Position numbers and translations under genes: made by a program
In this document: piece after piece, positions 34,797 through 43,681 of the stretch
Position numbering within the stretch: position 1 is the stretch's first letter
Layout of the letters: every line of letters starts with the position of its first letter
Assembly: GCF_004216695.1 (NCBI RefSeq)
Contig: NZ_SGXC01000001.1
Span: 1,674,001 to 1,738,000 of the forward strand
Source: Pigmentiphaga kullae
GTDB taxonomy: Bacteria; Pseudomonadota; Gammaproteobacteria; Burkholderiales; Burkholderiaceae_B
Length of the DNA stretch: 64,000 nucleotides
Direction of reading: 5' to 3'
Notes under the pieces: model-generated
Told to the model about the DNA's origin: nothing
Databases searched by the model: none
The model's input: the letters and a program-made list of their open reading frames with translations, nothing else

Positions 34797-36512
34797 ATGT
34801 ACAGCAGCGCCCACTACTTGCTCCAGGGACTCACCGACCTCGGCATCGAGTACGTGTTTTCCAACCTGGGTACCGACCACGCCTCCGTCATCGAGGAGCT
34901 CGCTCGCTGGCGCGAGCAGGGGCGCCGGCATCCCCGCTTCATGCTCTGCCCGCACGAGAACGTCGCGATACACATGGCCGCCGGCTACGCGGCGATGACG
35001 GGGCAGGGGCAGGCGGTGATGGTCCACGTGGACGCAGGCACGGCCAACGCCGCCATGGGCATGCACAACATGTTCCGCTCGCGGCTGCCGGTCATGCTGA
35101 TGGCGGGGCGCGCGCCGGGCACCGTGCGCGGCGAGCTGCCGGGGTCGCGCGACAACTATGTGCATTTCGTGCAGGACCCGTTCGACATGGCCAGCCTGGT
35201 GCGCCCCTACGTCAAATGGGAATATTCGCTGTCGACCGGCATCAACGCGCGCGAGGTGGTGCGGCGCGGCCACTCGGTCATGCAGAGCGATCCGCCGGGT
35301 CCCGTCTACCTGACCCTGCCGCGCGAGGCCCTGACCCAGGAATGGGCCGAGGAGCAGGTCCAGGCCTTCGGCCAGGACCGCTACGGTCCGGTCGCCGCCG
35401 GCGGCATCGATGCGGCGCGCGCCGAACAGATCGCCGAGGCCCTGATGGGCGCCGAGCGGCCCATGGCCGTCACCGCCTATCTCGGCCGCAAGGCCGAGGC
35501 GGTCGAGGCGCTGGAGGAGCTGGCCCTGCTGTGCGGCATCCGCGTCTTCGAGTTCGCGCCCAGCTACCTGGGCATATCGCGCGATTCGCCCTGCTTCGGC
35601 GGCTTCGATCCCGGCGCGGCGCAGGCCGATGCCGACCTGGGCCTGCTGCTGGACGTGGACGTGCCCTGGCTGCCCAAGTACGTGGCCGAGCGGCCCGACA
35701 TGCGCTGGCTGCATGTCGACGTCGATCCGATCAAGAAGGACTTCCCCATGTGGGGTTTCGCGACCGACGTGCGCGTGCAGGCCGATTGCGCCACGGTGCT
35801 GCGCCAGGTCATCGACATCGTCCGGACCCGTGCCGGCCAGGACTTCCACGAGCGGGTGCGGGTGCGCCTGGACGGCTACCGGGCGCAGGCCAAGGCCCGC
35901 GCCGAGGGCCTGTCCCAGGCCGCAGGCAAGCGCGGCACGCGCGGCGCGATCTCGCCCGCCTATCTGTGCGCGCAACTGAGCGCGGCGCTGTCCCAGGACG
36001 ACGTGGTCATCAACGAAGCCATCCGCAACGCGCCCGCGGTGCTGGGCCACATTCGCCGGACCCGGCCGCTGACGCTGCTGGGCACGGCCGGCGGCGGCCT
36101 GGGCTACAGCGGCGGCATGGCGCTGGGCGTCAAGCTGGCGCGGCCGGATGCGCGCGTGGTGCAGATGGTCGGCGACGGCGGTTTCCACTTCGGCACGCCC
36201 ACCTCGGTCTACGACGTCGCGCAGCGCTACCGGCTGCCCATCCTGACCGTGGTGCTGGACAACGGCGGCTGGCAGGCGGTGAAGGAGGCCGTGCTGCGCG
36301 TCCATCCGGATGGCTCGGCGGCCGATACGGACGAGTTCCATGCGCGCCTGCACGGCGAGACGCGCCGTTTCGAACTGGTCGCCCAGGCCTTCGGCGGCCA
36401 TGGCGAGATGGTGGAGGACCCCGACGACGTGCCGGCCGCGATCGCCCGCTGCCTGCAGGCCGTCGATGAAGGCCGGGCCGCGGTGCTGCACGTGCGCATC
36501 GGCGGGATCTAG
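34797..36512 (+). CDS. Thiamine-diphosphate-dependent enzyme (acetolactate synthase-like / 2-oxo acid decarboxylase)
   Basis: 571 residues in the three-domain ThDP decarboxylase fold. N-terminal Pyr domain with the cofactor-activating glutamate in CPHENVAIHMAAGYA; central domain around residues 200-340; C-terminal PP domain with the GDG...N motif (VGDGGFHFGTPTSVYD, then YRLPILTVVLDN). The catalytic His-rich stretch of benzoylformate decarboxylase is not obvious. The N-terminus (GIEYVFSNLGTDHASVIEEL) is that of proteins simply called thiamine pyrophosphate-requiring. Neighbouring Bug and aldehyde dehydrogenase genes suggest uptake of a 2-oxo acid, decarboxylation to an aldehyde and oxidation to an acid (inference). 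Confidence 0.88.
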   Translation: MYSSAHYLLQGLTDLGIEYVFSNLGTDHASVIEELARWREQGRRHPRFMLCPHENVAIHMAAGYAAMTGQGQAVMVHVDAGTANAAMGMHNMFRSRLPVMLMAGRAPGTVRGELPGSRDNYVHFVQDPFDMASLVRPYVKWEYSLSTGINAREVVRRGHSVMQSDPPGPVYLTLPREALTQEWAEEQVQAFGQDRYGPVAAGGIDAARAEQIAEALMGAERPMAVTAYLGRKAEAVEALEELALLCGIRVFEFAPSYLGISRDSPCFGGFDPGAAQADADLGLLLDVDVPWLPKYVAERPDMRWLHVDVDPIKKDFPMWGFATDVRVQADCATVLRQVIDIVRTRAGQDFHERVRVRLDGYRAQAKARAEGLSQAAGKRGTRGAISPAYLCAQLSAALSQDDVVINEAIRNAPAVLGHIRRTRPLTLLGTAGGGLGYSGGMALGVKLARPDARVVQMVGDGGFHFGTPTSVYDVAQRYRLPILTVVLDNGGWQAVKEAVLRVHPDGSAADTDEFHARLHGETRRFELVAQAFGGHGEMVEDPDDVPAAIARCLQAVDEGRAAVLHVRIGGI

Positions 36513-36582
36513 CGGCGCGGGCGGCCGACGCCGCCCGTGGCCGGAAACAAGGGAACGAACGAGTCCCACGGAAGGAGACACC

Positions 36583-37554
36583 ATGCAAGTACGCCGCATC
36601 CTGAACCTGGCCGCGCTGGGGCTGGCCATCTCGCCGCTCGGCCTGCCGGCCGCGCACGCGCAGCCGTCCTATCCCGCGCGCCCCATCACCATTATCGTCG
36701 GCTACGCCGCGGGCGGGGGCAACGATGTCCTGGCCCGCATCGTGGCCGAGGAAATGACCAAGGGGCTCAAGCAGCCCGTGATCGTCGAGAACCGCCCCGG
36801 CGTGGCCTCCATCGTGGGGGCGGCCTACGTGGCCAAGGCCAGGCCCGACGGCTATACCCTGTTCTGGGGGGCGAGCGGTCCCATCTCGTTCAATCCCGCC
36901 CTGTACGCCAAGCTGCCCTACAAGGTGGAAGACTTCACCCCCGTTTCGCTGACGGCGAAGTTCCCGCTGGTGCTGGTCTCGGATGCCTCGCTGCCCATCA
37001 AGTCGGTGAGCGACCTGGTGGCCTATTCGAAGCAGCATCCGGACAAGGCCAATTACGGTTCCAGCGCCGCCTCGTTCCAGCTCGTGACCGAACTGTTCAA
37101 CGGCAAGACCGGCGCGCGCTTCGCGCACATTCCCTACAAAGGCAGCAACGAATCGATCCAGGCCGTGATGGCGGGCAACGTCACCATGGCCATCACCGAT
37201 CCGGCGCCGGCCATGACGGGCTTGCAGGGCAAGCGCGTGCGGGCGCTGGCCGTGACCTCTCCGCAGCGGGCCGGCTTCCTGCCCGAGGTCCCGACCATGC
37301 GGGAGGCGGGGGTGGATCTGGATGTCGAGTTGTGGGCGGGCCTGCTGGCGCCGGCCGGGACGCCGGCGGACGTGGTCCAGGTATTGCAGCGGGAGATCGC
37401 GCGCGTAGTCGCCCTGCCCGAGGTGAGCAAGAAGATGGCCACTCTCGGCTGCTTGGCCCATGCCAGCACCTCCGACGAGTTCCGCCGACTGATCGAGAAG
37501 GAAGTGCCGCTCTGGACCAAGGTGGCGCGCGAGAACGACATCAAGGTCGAGTAG
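36583..37554 (+). CDS. Bug/TctC-family periplasmic solute-binding protein
   Basis: 323 residues with signal peptide (about 1-26, ending AAHAQPSYPARPI). Bug marks: ARPITIIVGYAAGGGNDVLA, VIVENRPGVASIVGA and RPDGYTLFWG. It follows a GAAGGAGACACC ribosome site, 70 bp after the ThDP enzyme and 22 bp before the aldehyde dehydrogenase, so it belongs to that operon and probably binds the substrate acid. No tctA/tctB genes are present here. Confidence 0.94.
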   Translation: MQVRRILNLAALGLAISPLGLPAAHAQPSYPARPITIIVGYAAGGGNDVLARIVAEEMTKGLKQPVIVENRPGVASIVGAAYVAKARPDGYTLFWGASGPISFNPALYAKLPYKVEDFTPVSLTAKFPLVLVSDASLPIKSVSDLVAYSKQHPDKANYGSSAASFQLVTELFNGKTGARFAHIPYKGSNESIQAVMAGNVTMAITDPAPAMTGLQGKRVRALAVTSPQRAGFLPEVPTMREAGVDLDVELWAGLLAPAGTPADVVQVLQREIARVVALPEVSKKMATLGCLAHASTSDEFRRLIEKEVPLWTKVARENDIKVE

Positions 37555-37576
37555 CCAGAGAGAACCTGGAGAAAAC

Positions 37577-39034
37577 ATGACGACCCGACACCACTCCGGC
37601 CTGATCATCGCCGGCGCCCTGCAGGAATCCGGCACGGCGCCGATCCTGGACAACATCAACCCCGCCAACGGCGAGATCGTCGGCACGGTCGCCACGGCCG
37701 ACGCCGCCACCGCCCGGGCCGCCATCGGTGTGGCCCGCCAGGCTTTCGAGGACTCGGCCTGGGCCAATTCCCCCCGCCTGCGGCAGGACGTGCTGCTGCA
37801 GTGGGCGCACAACCTCGCCCCGCGCGCCCAAGAATTGGCGATGCTGCTGACCATGGAGAATGGCAAGGTCATGGCCCAGTCCGCGGGCGAGCTGCACGGC
37901 GCCATCTCCGAGATCAACTACTACGCCGGCCTGGCGCGCTACATCGCCGGCAACGCGCAGGAGGTCAGCCCGGGCGTGCTGTCGACCCTGCTGCGCGAGC
38001 CCGCCGGCGTGGCCGGCATCATCGTGCCCTGGAACGCCCCGGCGCTGCTGCTGGTGCGCAGCCTGGCGCCCGCGCTGGCGGCGGGATGCGCCACGGTGAT
38101 CAAGCCCGCCTGGCAGACCGCGCTCGTCACCTGCGAGATGCTGAAGGAACTGATCAGGATCCCGGGCCTGCCGCCGGGCGTGGTCAACATGGTGGTCGAG
38201 GATGGCGTCGAGGTGTCGCAACTGATCTGCCAGTCCGACGACGTCGACGTCATCAGCTTCACCGGCTCGAACGAGACCGGCCAGCGCATCTATGCCTCGG
38301 CCGCGCCCACCATGAAGAAGCTGTCGCTGGAGCTGGGCGACAAGGCCAGCTGCATCGTCTTCGACGACGCGCCCATCCCCGACGTGATGCGCAAGATCGC
38401 CGACGCCGCCACCATCATTTCCGGCCAGCAATGCACCGCCGCGCGCCGCGTACTGGTCCACGCCAACGCCTACGACGCCGCCCGCACCCACCTGCGCGAC
38501 GCCCTGGCCGCGCTGAAGACCGGCCCCGGCTGGCTGCCCGGCCACCACCTGGGCCCCCTGATCGACCGCGCCTCGCGCGACCGCGTCCAGTCCCAGATCC
38601 ACCGCGCCATGAACGAGGCCGACGAAGTCCTGCTGGAGGGCTCCACGCTGGACAGCCAGCACCCGCACGGTGCCTTCCTGACGCCATCCCTGGTCGCCCA
38701 CGGCGACACCGGCGCCTTCTTCGTCCAGCAGGAAATCTTCGGCCCTTTCGTCGTCCTGGAGAAATTCCACGACGAAGCCGAAGCCGTCGCCCGTGCCAAC
38801 CACACCGTCTACGGCCTGTCCTCCAGCGTCTGGACCCGCGATGGCGCCCGCGCCCAGCGCGTCGCGCGCAAGCTGCGCCGGGGCACGGTGTGGATCAACG
38901 ATCACAACAAGCTGATGGCCGAAGCGGAAACCGGCGGCTATCGCCGCAGCGGACTGGGGCGCCTGCATGGGCATGAGGCGCTGAACGACTTCACGGAGTC
39001 GAAGGTCATCTACCAGGACAGCAATTCGCTGTGA
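37577..39034 (+). CDS. Aldehyde dehydrogenase (ALDH superfamily)
   Basis: 485 residues. General base Glu at about residue 252 and nucleophile Cys at about residue 286 (GQQCTAARR). The motif around the glutamate reads LELGDK where nearly all relatives have LELGGK, an unusual change next to the active site. Other blocks (GIIVPWNAPALLLVRSLAPA, EIFGPFVVLEKF) are intact. ATG follows GGAGAAAAC, 22 bp after the Bug gene. It likely oxidises the aldehyde from the ThDP enzyme. Not closely related to the enzyme at 9511. Confidence 0.92.
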   Translation: MTTRHHSGLIIAGALQESGTAPILDNINPANGEIVGTVATADAATARAAIGVARQAFEDSAWANSPRLRQDVLLQWAHNLAPRAQELAMLLTMENGKVMAQSAGELHGAISEINYYAGLARYIAGNAQEVSPGVLSTLLREPAGVAGIIVPWNAPALLLVRSLAPALAAGCATVIKPAWQTALVTCEMLKELIRIPGLPPGVVNMVVEDGVEVSQLICQSDDVDVISFTGSNETGQRIYASAAPTMKKLSLELGDKASCIVFDDAPIPDVMRKIADAATIISGQQCTAARRVLVHANAYDAARTHLRDALAALKTGPGWLPGHHLGPLIDRASRDRVQSQIHRAMNEADEVLLEGSTLDSQHPHGAFLTPSLVAHGDTGAFFVQQEIFGPFVVLEKFHDEAEAVARANHTVYGLSSSVWTRDGARAQRVARKLRRGTVWINDHNKLMAEAETGGYRRSGLGRLHGHEALNDFTESKVIYQDSNSL

Positions 39035-39090
39035 GGTTGTTGGCGGTGGGGGGCGGTGTATGGCCGCCCGCTTCCATTGTTCGCATTTAT

Positions 39091-39183
39091 AAGGAATTAT
39101 AGCGAGACAAAGACCTTTCATTGATTAGTTCTAATATTTAAGGAATAATCAGACGGCTGGAGTCGTTGCAGCTATTATTCCTG
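39091..39183. promoter_or_regulatory. hipBA promoter with repeated GGAATWAT boxes
   Basis: The AT-rich 160 bp before hipB holds AAGGAATTAT (39091-39100), AAGGAATAAT (39140-39149) and its inverted form ATTATTCCTG (39174-39183). The last two make an inverted pair with a 24-base spacer just upstream of the start. HipB-type antitoxins bind inverted repeats in their own promoters, so these are candidate operators. Confidence 0.6.
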
Positions 39184-39196
39184 AAATGTGAGAATT

Positions 39197-39502
39197 ATGG
39201 CCAGAACGCTTACCAAGCCCACCGAGCCGCAGAGTCCGCTCGTTGTGGATCTTCACGTCCTTGGGCAACTGGTTCGAAATCGACGTGTGCATTCGCAGCT
39301 CCGCATCGACGATGCGGCCGCTCTCGTTGGCGTGTCCAAGGACACCTTGTCGCGCCTGGAAAACGGCAAAGCTGTCGGCACCGACAAGCTGATGGCTGTT
39401 CTCCAAGGGCTGGGCTTGGCGTTCTTCGTTGTGGACAAGCCCCAGGCTGCCACGGCATTGAATGCGATCAAGGGCGATCCCGGGATGAAGGAAGTCGACT
39501 GA
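39197..39502 (+). CDS. hipB: HipB-type antitoxin (XRE-family HTH)
   Basis: 101 residues from the ATG at 39197; an in-frame GTG nine bases earlier is possible. The Xre helix-turn-helix spans about residues 22-75 (LGQLVRNRRVHSQLRIDDAA, then ALVGVSKDTLSRLENGKAVG). It would neutralise HipA by binding it and repressing the operon. The stop overlaps the hipA start by one base (TGATG). The antitoxin is somewhat longer than E. coli HipB (88 residues), with a C-terminal tail that reads AATALNAIKGDPGMKEVD. Confidence 0.93.
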   Translation: MARTLTKPTEPQSPLVVDLHVLGQLVRNRRVHSQLRIDDAAALVGVSKDTLSRLENGKAVGTDKLMAVLQGLGLAFFVVDKPQAATALNAIKGDPGMKEVD

Positions 39503-40848
39503 TGGCTCGCCATGCCTTGAATGTCACCGCACCGCAAGGGCATGTAGGAATCCTGGCTTTCGAATCCACGGAGGACCGGTACGAATTTGCCTACGATCCC
39601 GGTTGGCCAGGGGTCGCGCAGGCCTTTCCTCTGTCGCCACACATCCCGCTGGCCGGGCCGCCCGCCGCTTCCGGCGTGGTCGCCCGGTTTCTGCAAAACC
39701 TGCTGCCAGAGGGGCGTGCGCTTGATGTCGCATCAAGCCTTCACCACATTTCCAAGAACAACATCTTCGGGCTGATCAACCTCCTTGGCCGCGAACCCGT
39801 GGGGGCGTTGAGCTTTCTGCCTGAAGGGGGCGAGGCGGGGCAGGCGGCGGCCCCTGCGCAGCGCCGACTGATCGCCGACGCGGAATTGAGCGAGCGAATT
39901 CGCAAACGCGACAGCATTCCCTTCCCCGTTTGGGACGGGCAGGTTCGGCTATCGGTGGCAGGCTTTCAGGACAAACTGCAAGTGCTTCTAGAAGGCGAGC
40001 AAATCAGCCTGGTCGAGGCGCCCCTGGCGTCCACGCATATCCTCAAGCCGGAATCGCACAACCCCGCTACGCCCTTCATGGTGGCCAACGAGCACTTCTG
40101 CATGACCTTGGCCTCATGCATGGGACTGCCGGTGGCGCCTGTACACATCCGGCGCATACCCGAGCCTATCCTTCTCATCGAACGATTCGACAGGACCGTC
40201 GTTCGAGCACAAGATGGCCATGTTGCCACGGCAGTGCACCGGCGACATGTCATCGACGCTTGCCAGGCCCTGGATGTACCTGTCGCGCTCAAGTACGAGC
40301 GCAACATGGGCAGCACCGAGCATGTCCGGCACATTCGGGATGGCGTGAGCTTCGAAAAGCTTTTCATGCTGGCCAAGGATTTCGAGAACCCCGCCGTCGC
40401 GCGCCAATTTTTTTTGCGCTGGGCGATCTTGCAGTTGCTCATCGGAAACAGTGACGCCCACGGGAAGAACCTATCGTTCTTCCTGAGTGGCGTCGGACTT
40501 GCCCCCGCCAATCTCTACGATCTGGTCTGCGCCCATACCTATGGCAAAGCCATCGAGCAGGAGATGGCCATGGGCTATGGCGATGAGTTTCACTGCCAGG
40601 CCATGACGGCCTTCGATCTGGCGGACTTTGCCCATCGCACCGCTTTGCCCGCGACATTGGTCGCTCGGGAACTGACTTCCATGGCAAGGCAAGCCAGGAG
40701 GCTGGCGCCTGGCCTGGCCCGGGATGCGGTGTATCTTGGAGACGAACGCGGACGGGTACAGGACATTGCCCAGTTCGTGGTCACTCAAGCCGAACGGCTG
40801 ATTCGGATTGCGCCGGAAGTGCCCAAGGTTGACCAGGGCTTGTTGTGA
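39502..40848 (+). CDS. hipA: HipA-type serine/threonine kinase toxin
   Basis: 448 residues, close to E. coli HipA (440). The inactivating autophosphorylation serine maps to Ser151 in RLSVAGFQDKL (Ser150 in E. coli). The catalytic Asp is about Asp318 in GNSDAHGKN, and the metal Asp about Asp340 in LYDLVCAH. HipA phosphorylates a glutamyl-tRNA synthetase in E. coli and causes dormancy; the target here is unproved. All key residues are present, so the toxin looks functional. Lower GC than its neighbours and an isolated position between metabolic operons suggest acquisition. Confidence 0.94.
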   Translation: MARHALNVTAPQGHVGILAFESTEDRYEFAYDPGWPGVAQAFPLSPHIPLAGPPAASGVVARFLQNLLPEGRALDVASSLHHISKNNIFGLINLLGREPVGALSFLPEGGEAGQAAAPAQRRLIADAELSERIRKRDSIPFPVWDGQVRLSVAGFQDKLQVLLEGEQISLVEAPLASTHILKPESHNPATPFMVANEHFCMTLASCMGLPVAPVHIRRIPEPILLIERFDRTVVRAQDGHVATAVHRRHVIDACQALDVPVALKYERNMGSTEHVRHIRDGVSFEKLFMLAKDFENPAVARQFFLRWAILQLLIGNSDAHGKNLSFFLSGVGLAPANLYDLVCAHTYGKAIEQEMAMGYGDEFHCQAMTAFDLADFAHRTALPATLVARELTSMARQARRLAPGLARDAVYLGDERGRVQDIAQFVVTQAERLIRIAPEVPKVDQGLL

Positions 40849-40869
40849 CCCTTTTCACCAACGACCGGC

Positions 40870-43680
40870 TCAAGAACCCAAGCCCAATATCTGCCCACCC
40901 CCGTAACTGCTCTGCACCGGCTCCATCCCCCCCGCCCGGATCCGTATCGCGCAATACTTGAACTCCGGAATCTTCCCGAACGGATCCAGCGCCGCATTCG
41001 TCAGCTTGTTGATCGCCGCCTCGTAATAACAGAACGGCACGAACACCGCCCCCCGCGGCGTTCCTTCCTCCGCCCGCGCATACAACGACACTTCCCCGCG
41101 CCGCGACTCCAGCGTGATCACGTCCCCCGGCCGCACCCCGATCTCTTCCAGATCCAGCGGATGCACCAACGCCACCGGATCCGGCTCGATCGCATCCAGC
41201 ACCGACGCCCGACGCGTCATGCTTCCCGTATGCCAGTGCTCCAGCTGCCGCCCGGTGATCAACACCCGTGGATACTCCTCATCCGGCCGCTCATTCGCCG
41301 GAATGATGTCGGCAGGCACGAAACGCGCGCGCCCCGTTTCCGTCGGGAACGTGCTGGTGAACACCACGGGATCGCCAGCGTCGCCCTCCACCAGGCACGG
41401 ATACGTCACCGCATGCTCCGCCTGCAGGCGGCCCCACGTGATGCCGCCTATGCTCGGCATCGAATGGCGCATCTCGTCGAACACCTCCGACACGTCGCGA
41501 TAGCGCCAGTCCAGCCCCATGCGCGCCGCCAGTTGCTGGATGATCCACAAGTCCTGGCGCGCCTCGCCCGGCGGCTCCAGCGCCTGGCGGCCCATCTGCA
41601 CCACCCGGTCCGTATTCGTGAACGTTCCCGTCTTCTCGGGAAAGGCCGAGGCCGGCAGGATGACGTCCGCCAGATAGGCGGTCTCGGTCAGGAAGATATC
41701 CTGCACCACCAGATGGTCCAGCGCCGCCAGCGCCTCGCGCGCATGATTGGCATCCGGATCCGACATCGCCGGATTCTCGCCCATCACATACATGCCCCGC
41801 ACCGTGCCGGCCTTGATCGCGTGCATCACCTCCACCACCGTCAGCCCCGGCTGCGGATCCAGCGGCATGCCCCACAACTGCTCGAACTTCTGGCGCGCGG
41901 CCGCGTTGTCCACGCGCTGGTAGTCCGGATACATCATCGGAATCAGCCCCGCGTCCGACGCCCCCTGCACGTTGTTCTGGCCGCGCAGCGGATGCAGGCC
42001 GGTGCCCGGGCGGCCGATCTGGCCGGTCATCAGTGCCAGCGCGATCAGGCAGCGCGCATTGTCCGTGCCGTGCACGTGCTGCGAGACTCCCATGCCCCAC
42101 AGGATCATCGAGCCCTTGGACGTGGCGTATAGCCGGGCCACCTCGCGCAGCGTGTCCGCGTCTATGCCGCAGATCGGCGCCATCCTCTCGGGGCTGTAGC
42201 CTTCCACGTTCCTGCGCAGCTCGTCGTAGCCGATGGTGCGGCTGGCGATGAAGTCCTCGTCCACCAGACCTTCATGGACGATCACGTGCATCATGGCGTT
42301 CAGCATCGCCACGTCGGTGTCCGGCTTGAATTGCAGGAAGCGGTGCGCCAGCCGCGCGAGGTCCGAGCGGCGCGGGTCGGCCACGATGAGCCGGGTGCCG
42401 TTCTTCACCGCGTTCTTGATCCAGCTCGCCGCCACCGGGTGGTTGACCGTGGGGTTGGCGCCGATCACGATCACCACTTCGGCCTTGCCCACGTCCATCA
42501 CGGGATTGGACACCGCGCCCGAGCCTATGCCCTCCAGCAGCGCCGCCACAGACGAGGCATGGCACAGCCGCGTGCAGTGATCGACGTTGTTGCTGCCGAA
42601 GCCCGTGCGCACCAGCTTCTGGAACAGATAGGCTTCCTCGTTGCTGCCCTTGGCCGAGCCGAAGCCGGCCAGCGCGCGCTTGCCGTGCGTGTCGCGGATC
42701 GTTCGCAGCCGCTCGCCCACCAGATCCAGCGCTTCGTCCCACGTCGCTTCGCGGAAGACCTCCATGACGCGGTCCGGATCCATGACCGCGTCGCCGCGCT
42801 TGGGCGCGTCCGCGCGGCGGATCAGCGGCCGGGTCAGGCGGTGGGGATGATGGGCGTAGTCGAAGCCGTAGCGGCCCTTCACGCACAGGCGCGCGTGGTT
42901 GGCCGGGCCGTCGCGGCCCTCGACGTACAGGATGCGGTTGTCCTTGACGTGGTAGGTCAGCTGGCAGCCCACGCCGCAATAGGGGCAGACCGAGGCGACT
43001 TCCTTGTCCGGCACCTGTAGCGCCACTTCGCGCGCGGGCATCAGCGCGCCGGTGGGGCAGGCCTGCACGCATTCGCCGCAGGCCACGCAGGTCGAGGCAC
43101 CCATGGCGTCGTCCATGTCGAATACGATCCTGGCATGGTCGCCCCGATGGGCCAGCCCGATCACGTCGTTGACCTGTTCGTCGCGGCAGGCGCGCAGGCA
43201 GCGCGTGCACTGGATGCAGGCATCCAGGTTGACGGCGATGGCCGGGTGCGAGGTGTCGGCGGCCACCGGCGAGCGCGGCGCGAAGCGCGGCTTGCCCACG
43301 CCCAGCTTGCGTGCCCAGAGGTCCACTTCGTTGTCGCGCGTGTACGAGGTCTCGGGCATGTCGGCCTGCAACAGCTCGAGCACCATCTTCTGCGCGCGCA
43401 CTGCGCGCTCGCTGTCGGTCGTGACCTCCATGCCCTCGCGCGGCGTACGGCAGCACGACGGCGCCAGCACGCGTTCGCCGGCGATCTCGACCACGCACGA
43501 GCGGCAGTTGCCGGCCGGCTCCAGGCCGTCGGCATGGCACAGGCGGGGAATCTCGATACCCAGGCGGTCGGCCACCTGGATCAGGGTTTCGTTGTCGGCG
43601 GCGCTGACCGCCTGCCCGTTCAGGCGGAAGTTCACGGTGACGGGAGAGAGGCCGAGCTCGCGGCGATTGATGGCATTCAT
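40870..43680 (-). CDS. fdsA: NAD-dependent formate dehydrogenase, molybdopterin alpha subunit
   Basis: 936 residues. N-terminal [2Fe-2S] domain (CHADGLEPAGNCRSCVVEIA), two [4Fe-4S] motifs (CIQCTRCLRACR and CVACGECVQACP), then a CPYCGVGC cluster and the molybdopterin domains. The catalytic position is Cys in CTRLCHASSVA, where selenoenzymes have selenocysteine. The C-terminus has the molydopterin dinucleotide block TGRQLEHWHTGSMTRR. It oxidises formate to CO2 in the cytoplasm. It starts one base after the stop of the NuoEF-like subunit gene; an accessory fdhD or small delta gene is not in the window next to it. Confidence 0.94.
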   Translation of the reverse strand: MNAINRRELGLSPVTVNFRLNGQAVSAADNETLIQVADRLGIEIPRLCHADGLEPAGNCRSCVVEIAGERVLAPSCCRTPREGMEVTTDSERAVRAQKMVLELLQADMPETSYTRDNEVDLWARKLGVGKPRFAPRSPVAADTSHPAIAVNLDACIQCTRCLRACRDEQVNDVIGLAHRGDHARIVFDMDDAMGASTCVACGECVQACPTGALMPAREVALQVPDKEVASVCPYCGVGCQLTYHVKDNRILYVEGRDGPANHARLCVKGRYGFDYAHHPHRLTRPLIRRADAPKRGDAVMDPDRVMEVFREATWDEALDLVGERLRTIRDTHGKRALAGFGSAKGSNEEAYLFQKLVRTGFGSNNVDHCTRLCHASSVAALLEGIGSGAVSNPVMDVGKAEVVIVIGANPTVNHPVAASWIKNAVKNGTRLIVADPRRSDLARLAHRFLQFKPDTDVAMLNAMMHVIVHEGLVDEDFIASRTIGYDELRRNVEGYSPERMAPICGIDADTLREVARLYATSKGSMILWGMGVSQHVHGTDNARCLIALALMTGQIGRPGTGLHPLRGQNNVQGASDAGLIPMMYPDYQRVDNAAARQKFEQLWGMPLDPQPGLTVVEVMHAIKAGTVRGMYVMGENPAMSDPDANHAREALAALDHLVVQDIFLTETAYLADVILPASAFPEKTGTFTNTDRVVQMGRQALEPPGEARQDLWIIQQLAARMGLDWRYRDVSEVFDEMRHSMPSIGGITWGRLQAEHAVTYPCLVEGDAGDPVVFTSTFPTETGRARFVPADIIPANERPDEEYPRVLITGRQLEHWHTGSMTRRASVLDAIEPDPVALVHPLDLEEIGVRPGDVITLESRRGEVSLYARAEEGTPRGAVFVPFCYYEAAINKLTNAALDPFGKIPEFKYCAIRIRAGGMEPVQSSYGGGQILGLGS

Positions 43681-43681
43681 G

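Noticed and set aside
36227-36512. Possible frameshift or truncation at the C-terminus of the ThDP enzyme
   Set aside because: The length (571) and the intact GDG...N motif are normal, and the end is followed by a clean gap to the Bug gene.
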